Shown: one piece after another, positions 11,738 through 24,924 of the stretch
Position numbering within the stretch: the first letter of the stretch is position 1
How the letters are laid out: each line of letters begins with the position of its first letter
Origin: Bradysia coprophila
Lineage: Eukaryota; Arthropoda; Insecta; Diptera; Sciaridae
DNA: 64,000 bases
Assembly (NCBI RefSeq): GCF_014529535.1
Contig: NC_050738.1
Span: 5,126,140-5,190,139, forward strand
Direction of reading: 5' to 3'
Position numbers and translations under genes: made by a program
The notes under the pieces: model-generated
The model's database searches: none
Told to the model about the DNA's origin: nothing
What the model saw: only the letters and a program-made list of their open reading frames with translations

Positions 11738-13249
11738 ATGGCATTCACCCGTAGAACAGAAGTCAGACACATATCACAAGCGGAATTGATTAAAATCGCG
11801 GAAATATTGAATGTACCGTCTAGCAGCCCGGCCTGGAAAAAGGTGATGCAAATTGTGCCTTCCGAATTGATAGATCATGAACAATTGAACGATTGCAAAC
11901 CGAAGTACAATATCCAAAACATCAGGTAATTATCGAACGAGTTTACAGATCATTAGAGACTGAGTGAATGCTATAATTGTGCCCATTCCACAACAGATCA
12001 ATAGAAAAAGCTGGGGGAAGACTTAAGAATTCTGCATACATATTCCTTGAAGAATGGATGACTTCTGGCAAAATTCGACCCACACTCAGTCACCTATTAC
12101 AGCTGCTTGTAAAGTCTGAACTATGGCGAGCCGCAGAGTACGTAGCAATCAATTTGTTGAGCGGTAAGTCTTGAATCAAATCCCCTCTCTGCTCAGAATC
12201 GATAATTATTCATTTCATATCGTTGTTCAGAAGCACCACCTCAGCGACCAACGACAGGACCTGCCGCAAAAATAGACATTTCTTTGCCAGACGACTTGGG
12301 CGGTATTGATAACGAACTGTTGAACGGAAACTATCCGAATACATCGGAGATTATGGATTTGAATCGGTGCCTTGAAGCTGCCAGTAAAAACATTGCGAGC
12401 AAGCAAATATTTGACCGTTCGTTGATGCCGGATCGCCCCATAAGCGAACAGGATTTGATACGTATGGCAACCGCGCCGCAATTGAGTCAAGATGTTGCTT
12501 CAACGCCAGTCCAGACAACGAATCACTTAACTCGCAGACCGGAACATCGAGACAGTCAGATACAATTGTCACATGTAAATTCCGAAGATTCGCAATCCAA
12601 TACCGGTGACATTCCGAACTTATCAATTTTCAATGTTGCCGATGGTACTGCAAGTGGGCAACCGGAATGCGCAGCCAGAAATGTTCCGTACTTCTCACAG
12701 ATCACGGATCGATCGCAGTCAACGTCCGGCAGTGCCATGTCGAGGGTGTATTCAAATGATGAAGGTGAAAATTCTACCGGAAATGTTCCACATTTGTCAG
12801 AATTAATGGGACAGCTCAACAATCAAACGAATTGCTCAGCGTCAGCTATAAATCCTATGGATCGAATTTCGTCTGTTCCAACATTAACCAGTTTACCGAA
12901 TTTTTCGCAATTATTGAATCAGTCGCAGTCGTTAGATAATCGGGGAAAGAAACAAAATTCAACCGATCACCATGAGTCGCCAAACGGAAATATTCCACAT
13001 TTTTCACAATTACTTAGTCAGTCGCATCCAACATCTGATAATTTAACGTCAGAACAGAATTCCAACGATACACAAGAATGTTTTGATGGAAATGTTCCAC
13101 ATTTGTCACAATTACTGAGTCAGTCGCATCCAACTTCCGATAATTTACCGCAGGAACAGAATTCAACCGATGAAGGAGAATCTTTTGAAGCAAATGTGCC
13201 ACATTTGTCACAATTAGTAAATCAGTCAATTGATGGATCGGGAGCATGA
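11738..13249 (+). CDS. tub: Tube, Toll-pathway death-domain adaptor, copy A
   Basis: Exons 11738-11925, 11997-12163 and 12231-13249 (457 aa; Drosophila Tube is about 460). Tube is the cytoplasmic adaptor that binds MyD88 and recruits the kinase Pelle through death domains. The death domain spans residues about 8-115 over exons 1-2, with LLQLLVKSELWRAAEYVA matching the LLQLLVQAELFSAADFVA segment of Drosophila Tube. The linker EAPPQRPTTGPAA also resembles Drosophila. The Ser/Asn-rich C-terminus (residues about 246-448) has at least seven copies of the Tube repeat core (I/V)PxLSxL, for example VPHLSQLL. No kinase domain follows, so this is the short Drosophila-type form. The protein is identical to copy B. 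Confidence 0.92.
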
Positions 13250-14268
13250 ATATATCTAGTTTTTAATGACCATCGAGATCAAATAACTGACAAACTTAAA
13301 ATAGAAATATTTCACATTAAAAGTAAGCGTTTGAAGGAAGTGCTTTGCATTGTTTTTTTTTTGGCACCTTCCGACAGCGATAACTCAAAAAATTTAAGTT
13401 TACTTTTTGAAGCTATCCTTTTGATAGATATTCTCTATTGAAATACCTTAACAATGGCACATCACTAGAAAACATTTACTCTGAAATCAACTCCGCAACG
13501 TCTTTGAATGTCATTGTTTTCCTGTTTTCCCGCACCTACATACATCCATGTGATTTTTCGACATAAAGTTGCTTTGACATTACTTATCTACCATATATTA
13601 TATCGATGCTAATATCAGATTCCCAGGATTCTCAGTTGAGATGCGATATAAATTGCAGGGAGCCCACTCAAAATTCAGCCTCCTTTTTAAGGAATAAAGG
13701 AGGATATTTCGATAATTTAAGGAGAATTTCAGGAGTTTTAAAATATCAGATTTTGGATTAAATTTGATGAATTCGAAATTCTTTTGACTTTCCAAAGTCA
13801 TATAAAGGATATATGAAGTAGATTTTTTGGTGTTTCTAAGAGAATATTCTTTGGAAAATATTTTCCGAATTTTTAACAAATTAACAATTAACTTTTCGGC
13901 GACTTTTAACTTTAAAGGCTTTAAAGTCTCATCTGCTATTTCAGCTTCGATGCTTTAAATTTTGGCCTATTTCTTATACTTTTCGTTTTTGTCTGACTCG
14001 TTTTGTATCGATTTTGCTAATAACGTCTTTTGCTCGTTTTCTACATCTAAATGCAAAAAATATCTTTTACGGGCCGACGAGCAGAGGTCTAACAATTTTC
14101 GAATAATTGGAAAATCTTCCACTTCATCGTAGAAATACAAAGTATTCTAACTATCCGAATAGCCGCAATCGTTTCTTCTAAGAGCTGCTCCTTGAAATTT
14201 CGGGAAACACAAATTTATTTACGCGAAATCCTCGCTCAGGATCAGCATTCCTCCACTCGCGGAATGTT

Positions 14269-14465
14269 GAAAACCGACACATTTTCTGTTTCTGTGTTTT
14301 ACTTGAGTTTCTGATTTCTCCATATAAAAATGCATGCAAAATTCACAAAAAACCAGTAAAACATAGAACAGAAAATATCATATCAAAATATTGATTAATT
14401 TATTTTAAGATAAGCGAAAAAAAGACTGCTCAAATTGCACAGAACAGAAAATGTGTCGGTTTTCC
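14269..14465. mobile_element. MITE nested in hAT-like element (U2)
   Basis: Inverted ends GAAAACCGACACATTTTCTG and its complement bound about 197 bases. The U3 copy is at about 27741-27935. Confidence 0.5.
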
Positions 14466-14586
14466 AAATTCCGTGAGTGTATGATTGAGGAATAAATACG
14501 CATTGGCTAACTTAACCAGATGGCCAAACTTTCCTCAAACACGATACACACCAGACGAAAGTTAACAATTGATTGACAATAAATGA

Positions 14587-15265
14587 CTAGGCCCCACCTA
14601 ATGGGTGGGTCAGGTCAGGTTTGGAAATCCGTTAAGAATTACTCAAGTTGTCGTGTTATCAAGCGACAAGACAACAATTCTTTTGGGAATTCCTCAGAGA
14701 TCACCCGTGCATTATAGCCCATCTTCGAACTTAACTTCAGGAATTTAATTCCCCGTCGAATAAAAAAAAGTTCTTGGAAGTCCGTTGAGGATTGCTCAAG
14801 TTATCGTGTTATCAAGCGACAAGACAAAAATTGTTTTAAGAATATCTCAAAGATCTCCCGCCCGTTATAGGCCATCTTCGAACTTGACCTCAGGAATGTA
14901 ATTCCCCGTCGAACAAAAAAAAGTTTTTGGAAATATATTGAAAATTACTCGAGTTATCGTGTTATCAAGCGACAAGACAAAAATTCTTTTAGGAATATCT
15001 CAGAGATCACCCGTCCGTTATAACCCATCTATGAACTTAACCTCAGGAATTTAATTACCCGTCGAATAAAAAAAAAGTTTTTGGAAATCCATTGAGAATT
15101 AATCGAGTTATCGTGTTATCAAGGAATGAACAAAGTGTGACAAACATTTTCTGTATTTAAGGTTTTTGGTCATACACTCATGTATTTTCAATCATAGTAG
15201 TGAAGTGTGACAAACATATTAGAGTGTTTATCATCCGTAAGACCCATGACTTTCAGTCAAGGGAA
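14587..15265 (-). mobile_element. Helitron-like non-autonomous element (U2)
   Basis: On the minus strand it begins TTCCCTTGACTG at 15265 and ends with a hairpin (ACCCACCC, loop, GGTGGG) followed by CTAG at 14587, with T next in the flank. A 3' hairpin plus CTAG and no terminal inverted repeats are Helitron hallmarks. It holds over three units of a roughly 150-base tandem repeat (14630-15120), with each unit containing CGACAAGACAAAAATT and ATCGTGTTATCAAG. No Rep/helicase gene is present. Confidence 0.6.
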
Positions 15266-15566
15266 TTAAGTTGCCAGCAGCATTAACACAATCGATGAAA
15301 AGAACAATTGAAGCAATAGGGTTTTGCAAGTACCTTTTTGCACTATAGATCTCATTTGTTGAATTATTTAGGTTTCATGAGCTTTTTTTGGTGAAGTAAG
15401 CGAGGAACGGTTTTGAATATATATTGTTCCACAGTCAGAATTAAAATGTTAGATGTTTTAACTAAAGTGAAACTAAAAATAAGGAGTTTGAGGAGATTAA
15501 GGAGGTTTCAGGAGGATTTTTGAAAATCAAGGAGATTTAAGGAATCAAGGAGGAGTGGGCTCCCTG

Positions 15567-17202
15567 AAATTGAAAGCCATGTTTATGTGTTTCTGGTTGT
15601 AGTTATATTTTAGAGCGATTATAATTTAACATCTTTTGAAGATTTTTTCTCTTTGTTCCATGCAAAAACTATTTATTGTTTGATTGTATGAATAAAATAA
15701 TTAATAATTTTTACCGTAAATACAAACTAAATGTTTTTTTTGATTTTAATTAATTTTTTTTGTACATTTTTTCATAGAGCTATATTATACAGACAGGATT
15801 CTGGGTTCTTTTTTTAGTTTTATTATAATAATTTTTTGTTATTTAAATCTTTTTATAATTTTAGATTTTTATTTATTTCTCGCTTAGAATAGTGTTGCAT
15901 TATTTATAGTTTTTTTTTAAACAATTCACCTAGATTTCATTTCAATTTAATCTAATTAGTTTCGCCTTAAACACTAAACATTTTTAACGGATCATATTTA
16001 CAGGAGGAAAGAACATCATAGTTATAACTGACTAGGAATTATAAGTTCCATCGATTTACATCCATCTATTAATTTCACGTGTAATATTGGCGTTTTACGA
16101 TATAGGGCGTAGATTCTCATGCCTTTCGTGGCTTAAACAATTCGTAACTTGACATTTTTTTTTTGATTTTATACACGCAACTGTCAAGTTACGAATATTA
16201 ATGAGTTACGAAAATGCGAGAATCATCGTCCAGAATATCATCCAAACATATAACTTCAGCGCTTTGATATTATGACGAAGAATTAAGTTGCATTTTGAAT
16301 TCACCATGACATTCGTCAACAACGATGGAAGTTATAATTCCATATCAGTAAATTTATTACGGAAACATTATCTAGTCTATGCACTTATCAATGCAAACAT
16401 TTTTATTTATTTAGAATTTTAGAATATCCAATTTATCGGTCGTGTTCAAAAAGCTTTTAGGGTGGTGCGCGGTGCTTCAACAACACAGAAAGTTAAAAAT
16501 AAAATAAAATGTCAACGAAACAAAATGCAATTATAATCTTTGCATTGACTCTTGTTGTACGTTTTTGGGTTGGAAAATTCTTCGTCAATGTTGTTGGGAT
16601 AATTTTCCAGCCCATAAAAGTACCTGCACTACAACGCCATCATACACCGAACGATCTCTTATTCTCGGTCGATCGTATGTGAAGTACCGCCTTCAACGAG
16701 TTGCTAAACATTGATACCATCAGTGCCGGTCCTATGGGCGTTCGGTCGATTCCCGTAGGGCCTTTTAATTTGTATAAAGATTAAGTTCCCTTCGAAAATT
16801 TTCTTCATACAACACCCGAAGAGCTTTTTTGAGTCAGTCCGGCACTGATACCATTTGCTTTAGAATTTTTAATGGTGAGAAATGTAATGTAAACACCACA
16901 CAAATCGACACCTTTTTGGTCCCTTTTTCAAGATTATTCTTTAATATTTGAAAGCTAAAAATGATGAAGCCTTCAGAAGGTAAACAAATGAAACCTATGC
17001 CATGCCACAAGACTAGCACAGCAGTTGATTTAGTTTCGTTTTATTCGTACGCAATTTTACTCAACACAGCAAAACAAATTTTGACAGCATGTCCAATTTA
17101 TCTCCCTAGGGAAACACCACTTTTACCCAGTGGGATAAGTAAAATTTAATGAATTATAATGCATTTGTAAGAAAAGTGAATTTTCAAAGAAATAAATTTT
17201 AT
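15567..17202. other. AT-rich spacer with MITE (U2)
   Basis: Equivalent of 737-2370 in U1, nearly identical. It contains the hAT-type MITE at 16721-16846 flanked by GATACCAT. No gene is seen. Confidence 0.55.
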
Positions 17203-17390
17203 CTACCTAGGTGAAATAATAGCAGTGAAAAAGTGCTATTATTTCGCCGTCGGTAGATAAAATAGCGTATTCACCTCTGTCCAAATGTTTATTTAGACAC
17301 TTGGGGTTATAACATTCGCCTTCGGCTCATGCAATAACTCCCCAAGTGTCTAAATAAACATGTGGACAGAGGTGAATAATCTACTATTGT
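17203..17390. mobile_element. 188-base two-hairpin MITE (U2)
   Basis: The insertion is absent from the equivalent site in U3 (30651-30652). It consists of a hairpin ending GGTAGATA followed by a second hairpin with 40-base arms (TATTCACCTCTGTCCA...) around a GCCTTCGGC core. The same module forms both arms of the larger U1 insertion. Confidence 0.65.
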
Positions 17391-17898
17391 GTAAAACCCA
17401 ACTATCAATCTTATGATTCAAATATTAAGGAAATACTTTCAAATACTTTCGCCAACGAAAGTAGACGACGTCATCAGATATGTTTTCAGTGAATATAGAC
17501 ATTTTTGTGCTTCGAAAACTTTGTTTAAAAGCACTAGGTGCTTTGCTCATACGACGTGCTAACTCGAATTCATTTCTTATGGTGTGCCAAGGCTTCCTAA
17601 AGTTTTCCTCTGCACACTAGTTACTTTACAGTTTCTTAACTCACAAAAGCTTTCAAATGTGAGCAGCAAAAATCTTTTTAAATTCCTTCCTAATTTACAG
17701 CACAAGTTTTCTCTGATGATAAGATAATGAGACTATTAGACCAATAGGAGGTTACGCCATTGCTCGAATATATTTCTTTTGTCGAGTTTGAAGTTTGTGA
17801 GTCCATTAAAATCATAGATTTACATTCGAGATGACATGGTGGCGCTGATGCTAATCTCTGGAGTGCATGACTTTTTATTCGAAATTTGTAAAGAAGTT

Positions 17899-18071
17899 TT
17901 ACAGTCAGGGGTAGTGAAGTTTCAGCATGAATTTGCTTCAGCTGTTGATCCACTACCACTCACGTGTGTGTAACAGCTTCAACCGTATACAAAATTTTGA
18001 TTGTATGTGTGGATCAGCTGAAAAACAGCTGAAGAAAATTCATGATGAAACTTCACTGCCTCTGACTGTAA
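17899..18071. mobile_element. Foldback MITE, U2 copy
   Basis: Same element as 4793-4965: inverted ends with TTACAGTCAGGGG and long foldback arms. Confidence 0.6.
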
Positions 18072-18421
18072 TAATTGCAAGACATTTTAGAACATTAAAA
18101 AAAGAATAAATATTTTGAATAGTAAGCCCTGTTCGACTGTAACTCTATGAAATTGTAAATGACTCAGTACATTGTCCCGCTATTTATAAATTTATGGGAT
18201 AGTTTATAGTGAATAGACGCTGTTCAGAATCCAGGATAAGGATGATGGTCAGTAAAATATAATTAATTCGTCTTCCCGAACCTAGTCTTCCGGAGACTGG
18301 CTTAATGTTAAAAGAAACAAGGTAAATCAAGAGAATCGCGTACGATGTTTTGTTCGATCAATGAATTGTAGTGGAGACTGATCCAACTTGCTTGATTAAA
18401 TAAAACAAATTGAAATGTGAC

Positions 18422-20388
18422 TCTTACGATAGCTCAATTGACTCGTAGCTGAGCTGAGGCAGGAAAATGCAATGAAGGCTTTACAGAGACGGTCCATTAA
18501 GCATGATTTATAGTCATCAACCGCGCTCCAGCTCTCCGTTACAAATATCGGTGCGCAGTAAACATATCTTGTGTAAATATTGAATTGTAATTTAAGCAAA
18601 GTTGTTAAATTTCAAAGATACCAATACCAATAAAACCACACGATTAATGATCAAGGTATAGAGTGTTTAAGTGAGAGAGATGGCGAAATAACAACCTATT
18701 GTTCCATCTCTGGTCTTCTGTCAGATTCTTTTGTATTATAGATGACAGCATACCCCGAGTTGGTTTTCCATCTCGCACTACTTATACAACACTAATCATC
18801 GTCAAATGGAATCTAAACAAGGGCATTTACGCCTTCATTTACATTTTCTTACACATTATTTTCAGTTCAAAGGCTGAATCCTGTCGTCATTCTCACATTC
18901 GACATAGTGTATATTATGTCACTAGGAACAAAAAGGTGCGTTTTTGACCCAGGTGGTGAAAACACTCAAAAATGTAGCGAAGCTCCACCTGGGCGAAATA
19001 CACACGTTTTTATTACTAGTGACATAATGTACGACTACATCTCAGAATTCGCAAGGCTGTATACTTGTAGAGGTCATGCTGATGTAGATACGAGGGTGGC
19101 ACACAAAAAATTTGACAGTTTTATACATTTTCGTAGTAGGTTGATCCTTAAATTTGACAACTTCATAGTAGATGAAGTCTTTTTTATGTGTTCCCGCGTA
19201 TCTAATAAAAAGGCGATCTGCGTGACCTCCTCAAGTATACAGCTTTGAGAATATGCACTTTTTGTGGGTAAACATGAACCGAAAAATAAGTTTGATTTTG
19301 AAGGGGAGGTCGTTGTGACCGTCGATGTTGTGGGGCTCGATAAATAAATTTCAACGCTTCATTGGGGATATCCATAAATCACGTCAGCACTAGAGGCGAT
19401 ATTTTTTGGACTCCAGTGTGAAAAGCACGGGCCGTGAAAAGGTGAATTTTCTTCTGTTCTACGGAAAAGAGGGTTTAAAAATTCGAAAAAAAAACTGCTA
19501 ACATGATTTATAGATGTACAATTATGAGAATACTTAAAAAATAACTGATATCGTTAATGGTGACACATTCTGCGCAACGCAAAAGTGTTATCAACAAAAA
19601 GTTGACCCAAGAAATGTTAGAAAGAAAATTATACAAAAAAGCCCAAGTTGGGTCATTAGAATCGAAGGGGGAAGTCAAAAAGTTGTTGTAAATATGTCCC
19701 TTTTGGAAAATTTGGCAATCGTAAAATTTTGTATTTGAAACAATCTGGAATTAAGCTGTTCAAGCTGCTGATTACCTTTCTTGAATAGCTTTAGTCCGAG
19801 ATTAATATTAAATACAGTAATATTGCAATGCTCCAATGTGCAATGGTTACCTGAATGATATGGATGCCAATAGCTAGGAAATGGTTTAAATTAGTTAAAG
19901 AAGCGATTTTCATTCTGCTTACGAGACGCTAGAAACTTCTGTAATTCTCTCATTTCTGAGAAAATACTCATTGTGAGAAAGAAAAATTAGACACATAGAA
20001 GCTATTTCCCTCTCAGCTTTGATGATATTGAGAAACGTTGTTAGTTATATTGCTGGTTGAAAATATTTACTCTCAGTTGCACTCTCCACAATTTAATTCA
20101 ATGACAAGGTAATTATAAGTTAATATAATATTATTTACATCAAAATAAATAATTAAATAAATACACAAAACAGTTGATGAAGTCAATAGTGCATCGGAAA
20201 AATTAGAAGAAGAGCAAAAAACGAACAAAGGCACTTTATAACATCACTAACATTGAAATCGATTTCTATATCGTCTAACTTACACCTAGTGCGTGTTCTG
20301 AGATTCGTTATAAAATTGCATTTCGTTGCAACGCGTTGATACAATTGGGGAACTGTAAACTGTGCAGGCTATTCAGTTGGCAATTAAT
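18422..20388. other. Upstream region of UGT copy B
   Basis: Near-identical to 5316-7287, with the hairpin MITE at 18915-19026. No gene is seen; the UGT promoter should lie in its last few hundred bases. Confidence 0.5.
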
Positions 20389-22441
20389 ATGATTACGAAA
20401 TTGTGCCGGATTTGTTTCTCTTGTGTGTTGCTGTTGTTACATTTAACTGCGTCGGTGAATGGTTATAAAATTTTAGGCGTTTTTCCTTGTCCGTCACGAT
20501 CTCACTATGCTATTGGACATGCACTGATGAATGGTCTAGCCGACGATGGACACGAAGTAACATTCGTCAGTCCGTTTCCGCTGAACAAACCGATAAAAAA
20601 TTGCACTGAAATTCTACTCGAACATTCATGGGCTGGCTACAAACGAGGTATATGTTCATTTCATTTGAGCCACATATGCCAGCGACATGCAATCTTCTAA
20701 CCGCAACCTTAAATTTATTGAGAACAAACCTTAGAGTAATTATACCTAGAGAGGAAGTTTGTACGACGAAATGTGGTCCCAACATCAGTTTGTATAAGAT
20801 CCACATTTCGTATAATTTTACACCAATACATGTATGCGTTCGCTTTTGATAGTTCAATTTGCCCTCTTAATTAAGAGGGCAAACACACATACCAATACAA
20901 ATTTCGTATTTGATGTTGGGACCACATATTTTATGTAATTTTGTTCGAAATTTCCTCTCTAGGTATAATTACTCTTAGGAACAAACTGTTGGTATTTTCA
21001 AGTTCACTCTTTCTTCTACAGATTTCATGAAAGGAAATTTATTGGAGGTCAACAATGTCCACTTCTGGGATTCATTTTTGAACGTTCTTGATTATGGCAC
21101 AAAACTAACTGGATGGGCAACGACTAGTGAAAATCTTAAGGAATTGATTCGTAGCGATAAAACGTTTGATGTAATTATCATAGAATTGATTTATGGCGAA
21201 GCACTTCTCGGACTGGGACACCACTTCAATGCACCAGTTATAGCAACGTCCTCATTCGGTGCATATAAGTGGACAACGGATGTTGTAGCTTCGCCCGTAT
21301 TCTCGTCATTCATGCCGAACACAAACAACGGTTACACCGATCGCATGAATTTCTGGCAACGAATGTACAATTCGGCTAGCTATTGGTTTGATGACATTGT
21401 GATGCCACTGTTGTCAACGTCGGTACAACAACGGTATCTTCACGACCTGTTTCCGAATGCAAAGAACATGCCAACAATTGCAGAGCTGAAACGAAACGTA
21501 TCACTCGTACTTTTAAATACACACTGGACAGTTGGAACGGCAAGACCGTATCGACCGTATCCACCGAATATGATCGAAGTCGGTGGCATGCACATCGATC
21601 GGGAAATTCAGCCATTGCCACCGAATATCCAGAGATTTCTGGATGATGCTGGACGACATGGTGCAATTTATTTGGCACTCGGCTCGTGCATAGAGTTCTC
21701 AAAACTTTCTAATGATAAGAAGGACGCAATAATCAATGCCCTTGCCGAGTATCCGCAAATGCGAATTATTATCAAAAGTGAAGAGATGATTACGATTCCG
21801 TCACATAAACCAACGGATATTCTAATTGGACCGTGGTTCTTGCAACAATCAATTTTAGCTCATTCTTCAGTAAAACTGTTCATCACACACGGTGGCATGC
21901 TTAGTACATTAGAAGCGGTACATTATGCTAAGCCTGTTATCGGTATACCAATTGTTTTCGATGAATATCTAAATTCGGCTGTAGCTCAACAGAACCGATA
22001 TGGCATTAGTATAACATTTGAGCAATTAACAGAACACAGACTGCGAACGGCCCTAAGAGACATTATTTCGAATGCAAGGTAGGTGATGAGACGCATATGG
22101 ATGAAAATTCGGTCAGAGATGATCCTTATAGACCCATCTTACTTTGCAGCTACACCGAAAACGCAAGAATTATATCCGATCGATACAGAGACCAATTGAG
22201 ACCACCGTTAGAAACGGCCATCCACTGGGTGAAACACATTGCGAAAAACAAAGGAGCACCACAAATGCGAATGGTTGCAGTCGATTTACCGTTTACTGTC
22301 TTATACAATTTGGACGTTTGGGCTTTCATCCTATGTGTCATTGGTATGGGATCATATCTTATTCAGTGTGTAATGCGATCGAGTTTTCGGTATCTATCTA
22401 CTGATCGATCATCAGGCGAAGCAAAATTAAAGCGAAATTGA
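20389..22441 (+). CDS. UDP-glycosyltransferase, copy B
   Basis: Exons 20389-20647, 21022-22078 and 22150-22441 (535 aa, normal length for an insect UGT). Domain order: signal peptide, acceptor-binding half with catalytic His in SRSH, donor-binding half with FITHGG at residues 373-378 and Asp-Glu-x-x-Asn at 400-404, then a transmembrane anchor (FILCVIGMGSYLI) and cytosolic tail. Intron 1 (374 bases) contains a complete hAT-type MITE with both GAACAAAC target duplications, and the natural acceptor TTCTACAG follows 35 bases later. This looks like the ancestral form; copy A derives from it by a deletion next to the MITE. Copy B also has a duplicated Arg-Pro-Tyr absent from A. Confidence 0.9.
20730..20978. 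mobile_element. hAT-type MITE in UGT copy B intron 1, intact flanks
   Basis: Terminal inverted repeats end in CTTAG at 20978 and start CTTAGAGTAATT at 20730. GAACAAAC is present on both sides (20722-20729 and 20979-20986), an 8-base target duplication. Confidence 0.75.
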
Positions 22442-24924
22442 TGAGAAAATGTTTCTAGTGGTCCATTATCCCCAAAAAACCGCTTTACAGACTATAGTCC
22501 GATGACAAAAACTAAAAGCTGAAAATTTTCGGATAGAGCGCGGTAAATTAGACATAAAAGCTTTGAGTGACTTCTACTCTATACGGTCCACGTATCATAA
22601 TAAGATGAAAGAAGTTTAGAAAAGATAACTTAACCTCCCGATGTTTGATTTTCAGATAAAATTAGAAAGCTTTTTTTAGTGATGGTGAGCTTAGACTAAT
22701 CATACACAGCAACTGCTACTTCGTACGTCTGGTCCCGACACAGTTTGAATAGATGCACATTTCGTACAATTTTCACTAACACATGTTGGCGTTGAAAATT
22801 TGGATCATTCTAGCAGGCACATTAAGTTTTTGGGGCTTTCCCACCAATTTAATGGGGGAAAACTCACACTATCAAATTTTACGTATTTCATGTAGGGACC
22901 ACAAGTTTTACGCACTGTTCCAACGCACTTCAAGCATGAGTGGTACCCTAAATAGGGTACTGAAACTTGACAGTATGTCACACAACTTTATAACACTGTA
23001 AAAATCATTTCATACAAAATAGTACTCTATTTGGCGGCTGTCGACTATGATCACCTGTGCTTGAAGTGCGTTGACTGTTTCTAATTTCTTTTCTAGGTGT
23101 GATGCTGAGAATGGTCTGATGTACCTAATAATCTAAAATTTTCAGTTTTTTTTATTTTTTGCCACCTGAAGTAGTTCTGGCTCATTTTTCAGGGTTTTTT
23201 TTGTGTCTATTGCCTGGACCACTTAAATTATTAGTGAATCGGTCTCATTCGAATGAACAATAAAATTTCAGTCACTCCTCAAATTTGGTTTTAAATAAAC
23301 GAAATATTAGTAGCCGAAAGCTCTACCAAGTGTATAATATAGGGAATAGGGATGGGAGGCGTTCAAAATTATCGATAATATCAATCGAAAGAAATTATCG
23401 ATAATCGATTAATCATATCGTTATCGATAATTTAATAATTATCGATAATTATCGATAATTATCGATAATTATCAAAATATCGAAATTCGATAATTATCAA
23501 AATATCGATATTTTGATATTTATCTGAAAATTCATGATAATATACCGATATATCAGAATATATCGATAAATATCGGATTTTCGGACCGAAATATCGATAT
23601 ATCGAATTATCGATATCTTGATAATTATCCAAATATCAATAATTATCAAAATATCAATAATTATCGATTATCGATATTTTTTTGATAATTTTCGATAAAA
23701 AAAAGTCGATAATTATCGATTATCGATAATTGATAATTATCGATAATCATTTTCATTATCGACCATGCCTAATAGAGAAATGCAGCTTGGAAGCTAAAGC
23801 TAAAATGTAATAGACGTTCGTATGCTTTCGTGTGCTTAATACATTAATTAGCGATCAATTTTTTTTTGAGCCAACTTCACAGCCATAACATTTCATGGAT
23901 ATTTCACAAGAGTGAAGGTATATCACCTGAAAATAGGGCGCAAAGAATGAAGTTACTGAAAAAAATGGTGGCGCTTCTACAGGCCAACCGAGGTTTCCTA
24001 AAGGGAAATGCAGCTCGGAAACTAAAGCTCAAATGTGATAGATTTATGTACATTACGTACGTCAGTCCAAATATTTATTTTGTGGAGTGGGTACATGTAC
24101 GTGATTAGGCAAGGTAATAGTATTCTTGCTTGTAAGTATGTTGTTTTGGCAAGGGTGAGCTTTGCGGAAAAAGCCTAAGGCGAGCGGAGTAATCACACAA
24201 AAGCCAAAACTAGTTATTTACGTATCTGTGGTGGACGGAAATTGCCTACAATCAACCAACCACAACAAGGCGTAAAAAAGAAATATTTTTTTTTTTGTAT
24301 TTTTGTGAACCAACTTCACTGCTATGACATTTCATGGATATTTACATTTACCGTAGTGAAATTTTACTGTAGGTATATGTTAGTACAAATTTCCCAAAGT
24401 ACACAGCCTTGCAAATTTCCAACACAAAATTATGGGCATTTCAGCGTTCTATGCAACCTGTTGACATAAAGTCACCTTGGTTGTGACGTATATTCTAGTA
24501 CAGACACTTGTTGCCTTGTTTACAAAATCAAATCAAATGAGTCGGCGTCCCAGCCGTTATCTTAGAACCTCTCTGAATGAGTAATGAAAACAGATTGTAG
24601 TCTTCTTGTCATTGTTGTGTGACATTAAATGCTTGCTACGTAAACTGGGTTTTTACTTGTGAATGAGTCAATTCATAACTTACTCGACGCTACTCATCAG
24701 TAATAGGTAATTATGAGATTAGACAGCTGTTAGAACTATTAATTTTGTGGATTAATACGGCCTTAAGATAATCAATGTACAATACACAGTGTCCTCTTTT
24801 GAATCATAACAAATCGAAGAATGTTTTCTGTTATCAGAGCCTTATCATCAACTTGAAAACAATCGGACAGCCGATATTATTTATACTCTCAGTACATCAA
24901 GCGATTTTTCTATTTATTTAGAAA
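22442..24924. other. UGT-tube spacer (U3)
   Basis: Near-identical to 9265-11737. It contains the MITE at 22921-23073 and the TATCGATA-rich block at about 23367-23764. No gene is seen. Confidence 0.5.

Larger units (their letters stand above)
13656..15566. mobile_element. hAT-like element with nested insertions (U2)
   Basis: Ends CAGGGAGCCCACTC and GAGTGGGCTCCCTG are inverted repeats with purine-rich AAGGAGG subterminal motifs. AAATTG sits directly on both sides, a 6-base match rather than the 8 bases usual for hAT. Inside are a hairpin MITE (14269-14465) and a Helitron-like element (14587-15265). The internal sequence has no intact transposase. Confidence 0.6.
5316..18421. repeat. Tandem array unit U2 (complete, 13.1 kb)
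   Basis: Full repeat unit holding UGT copy A (7288-9264), tube copy A (11738-13249), a hAT-like element (13656-15566) and a MITE-rich tail. It is nearly identical to U3. The tube proteins are the same, and UGT differs by an 8-residue deletion, a 3-residue indel and a Pro/Thr change. Boundaries are inferred from where the third copy leaves the repeat (after GTGAC at 31654), which corresponds to 5315 and 18421. Confidence 0.85.

Noticed and set aside
14630-15120. CRISPR-like array
   Set aside because: The 150-base units are contiguous without spacers, and the genome is eukaryotic; they are tandem repeats inside a Helitron-like element.
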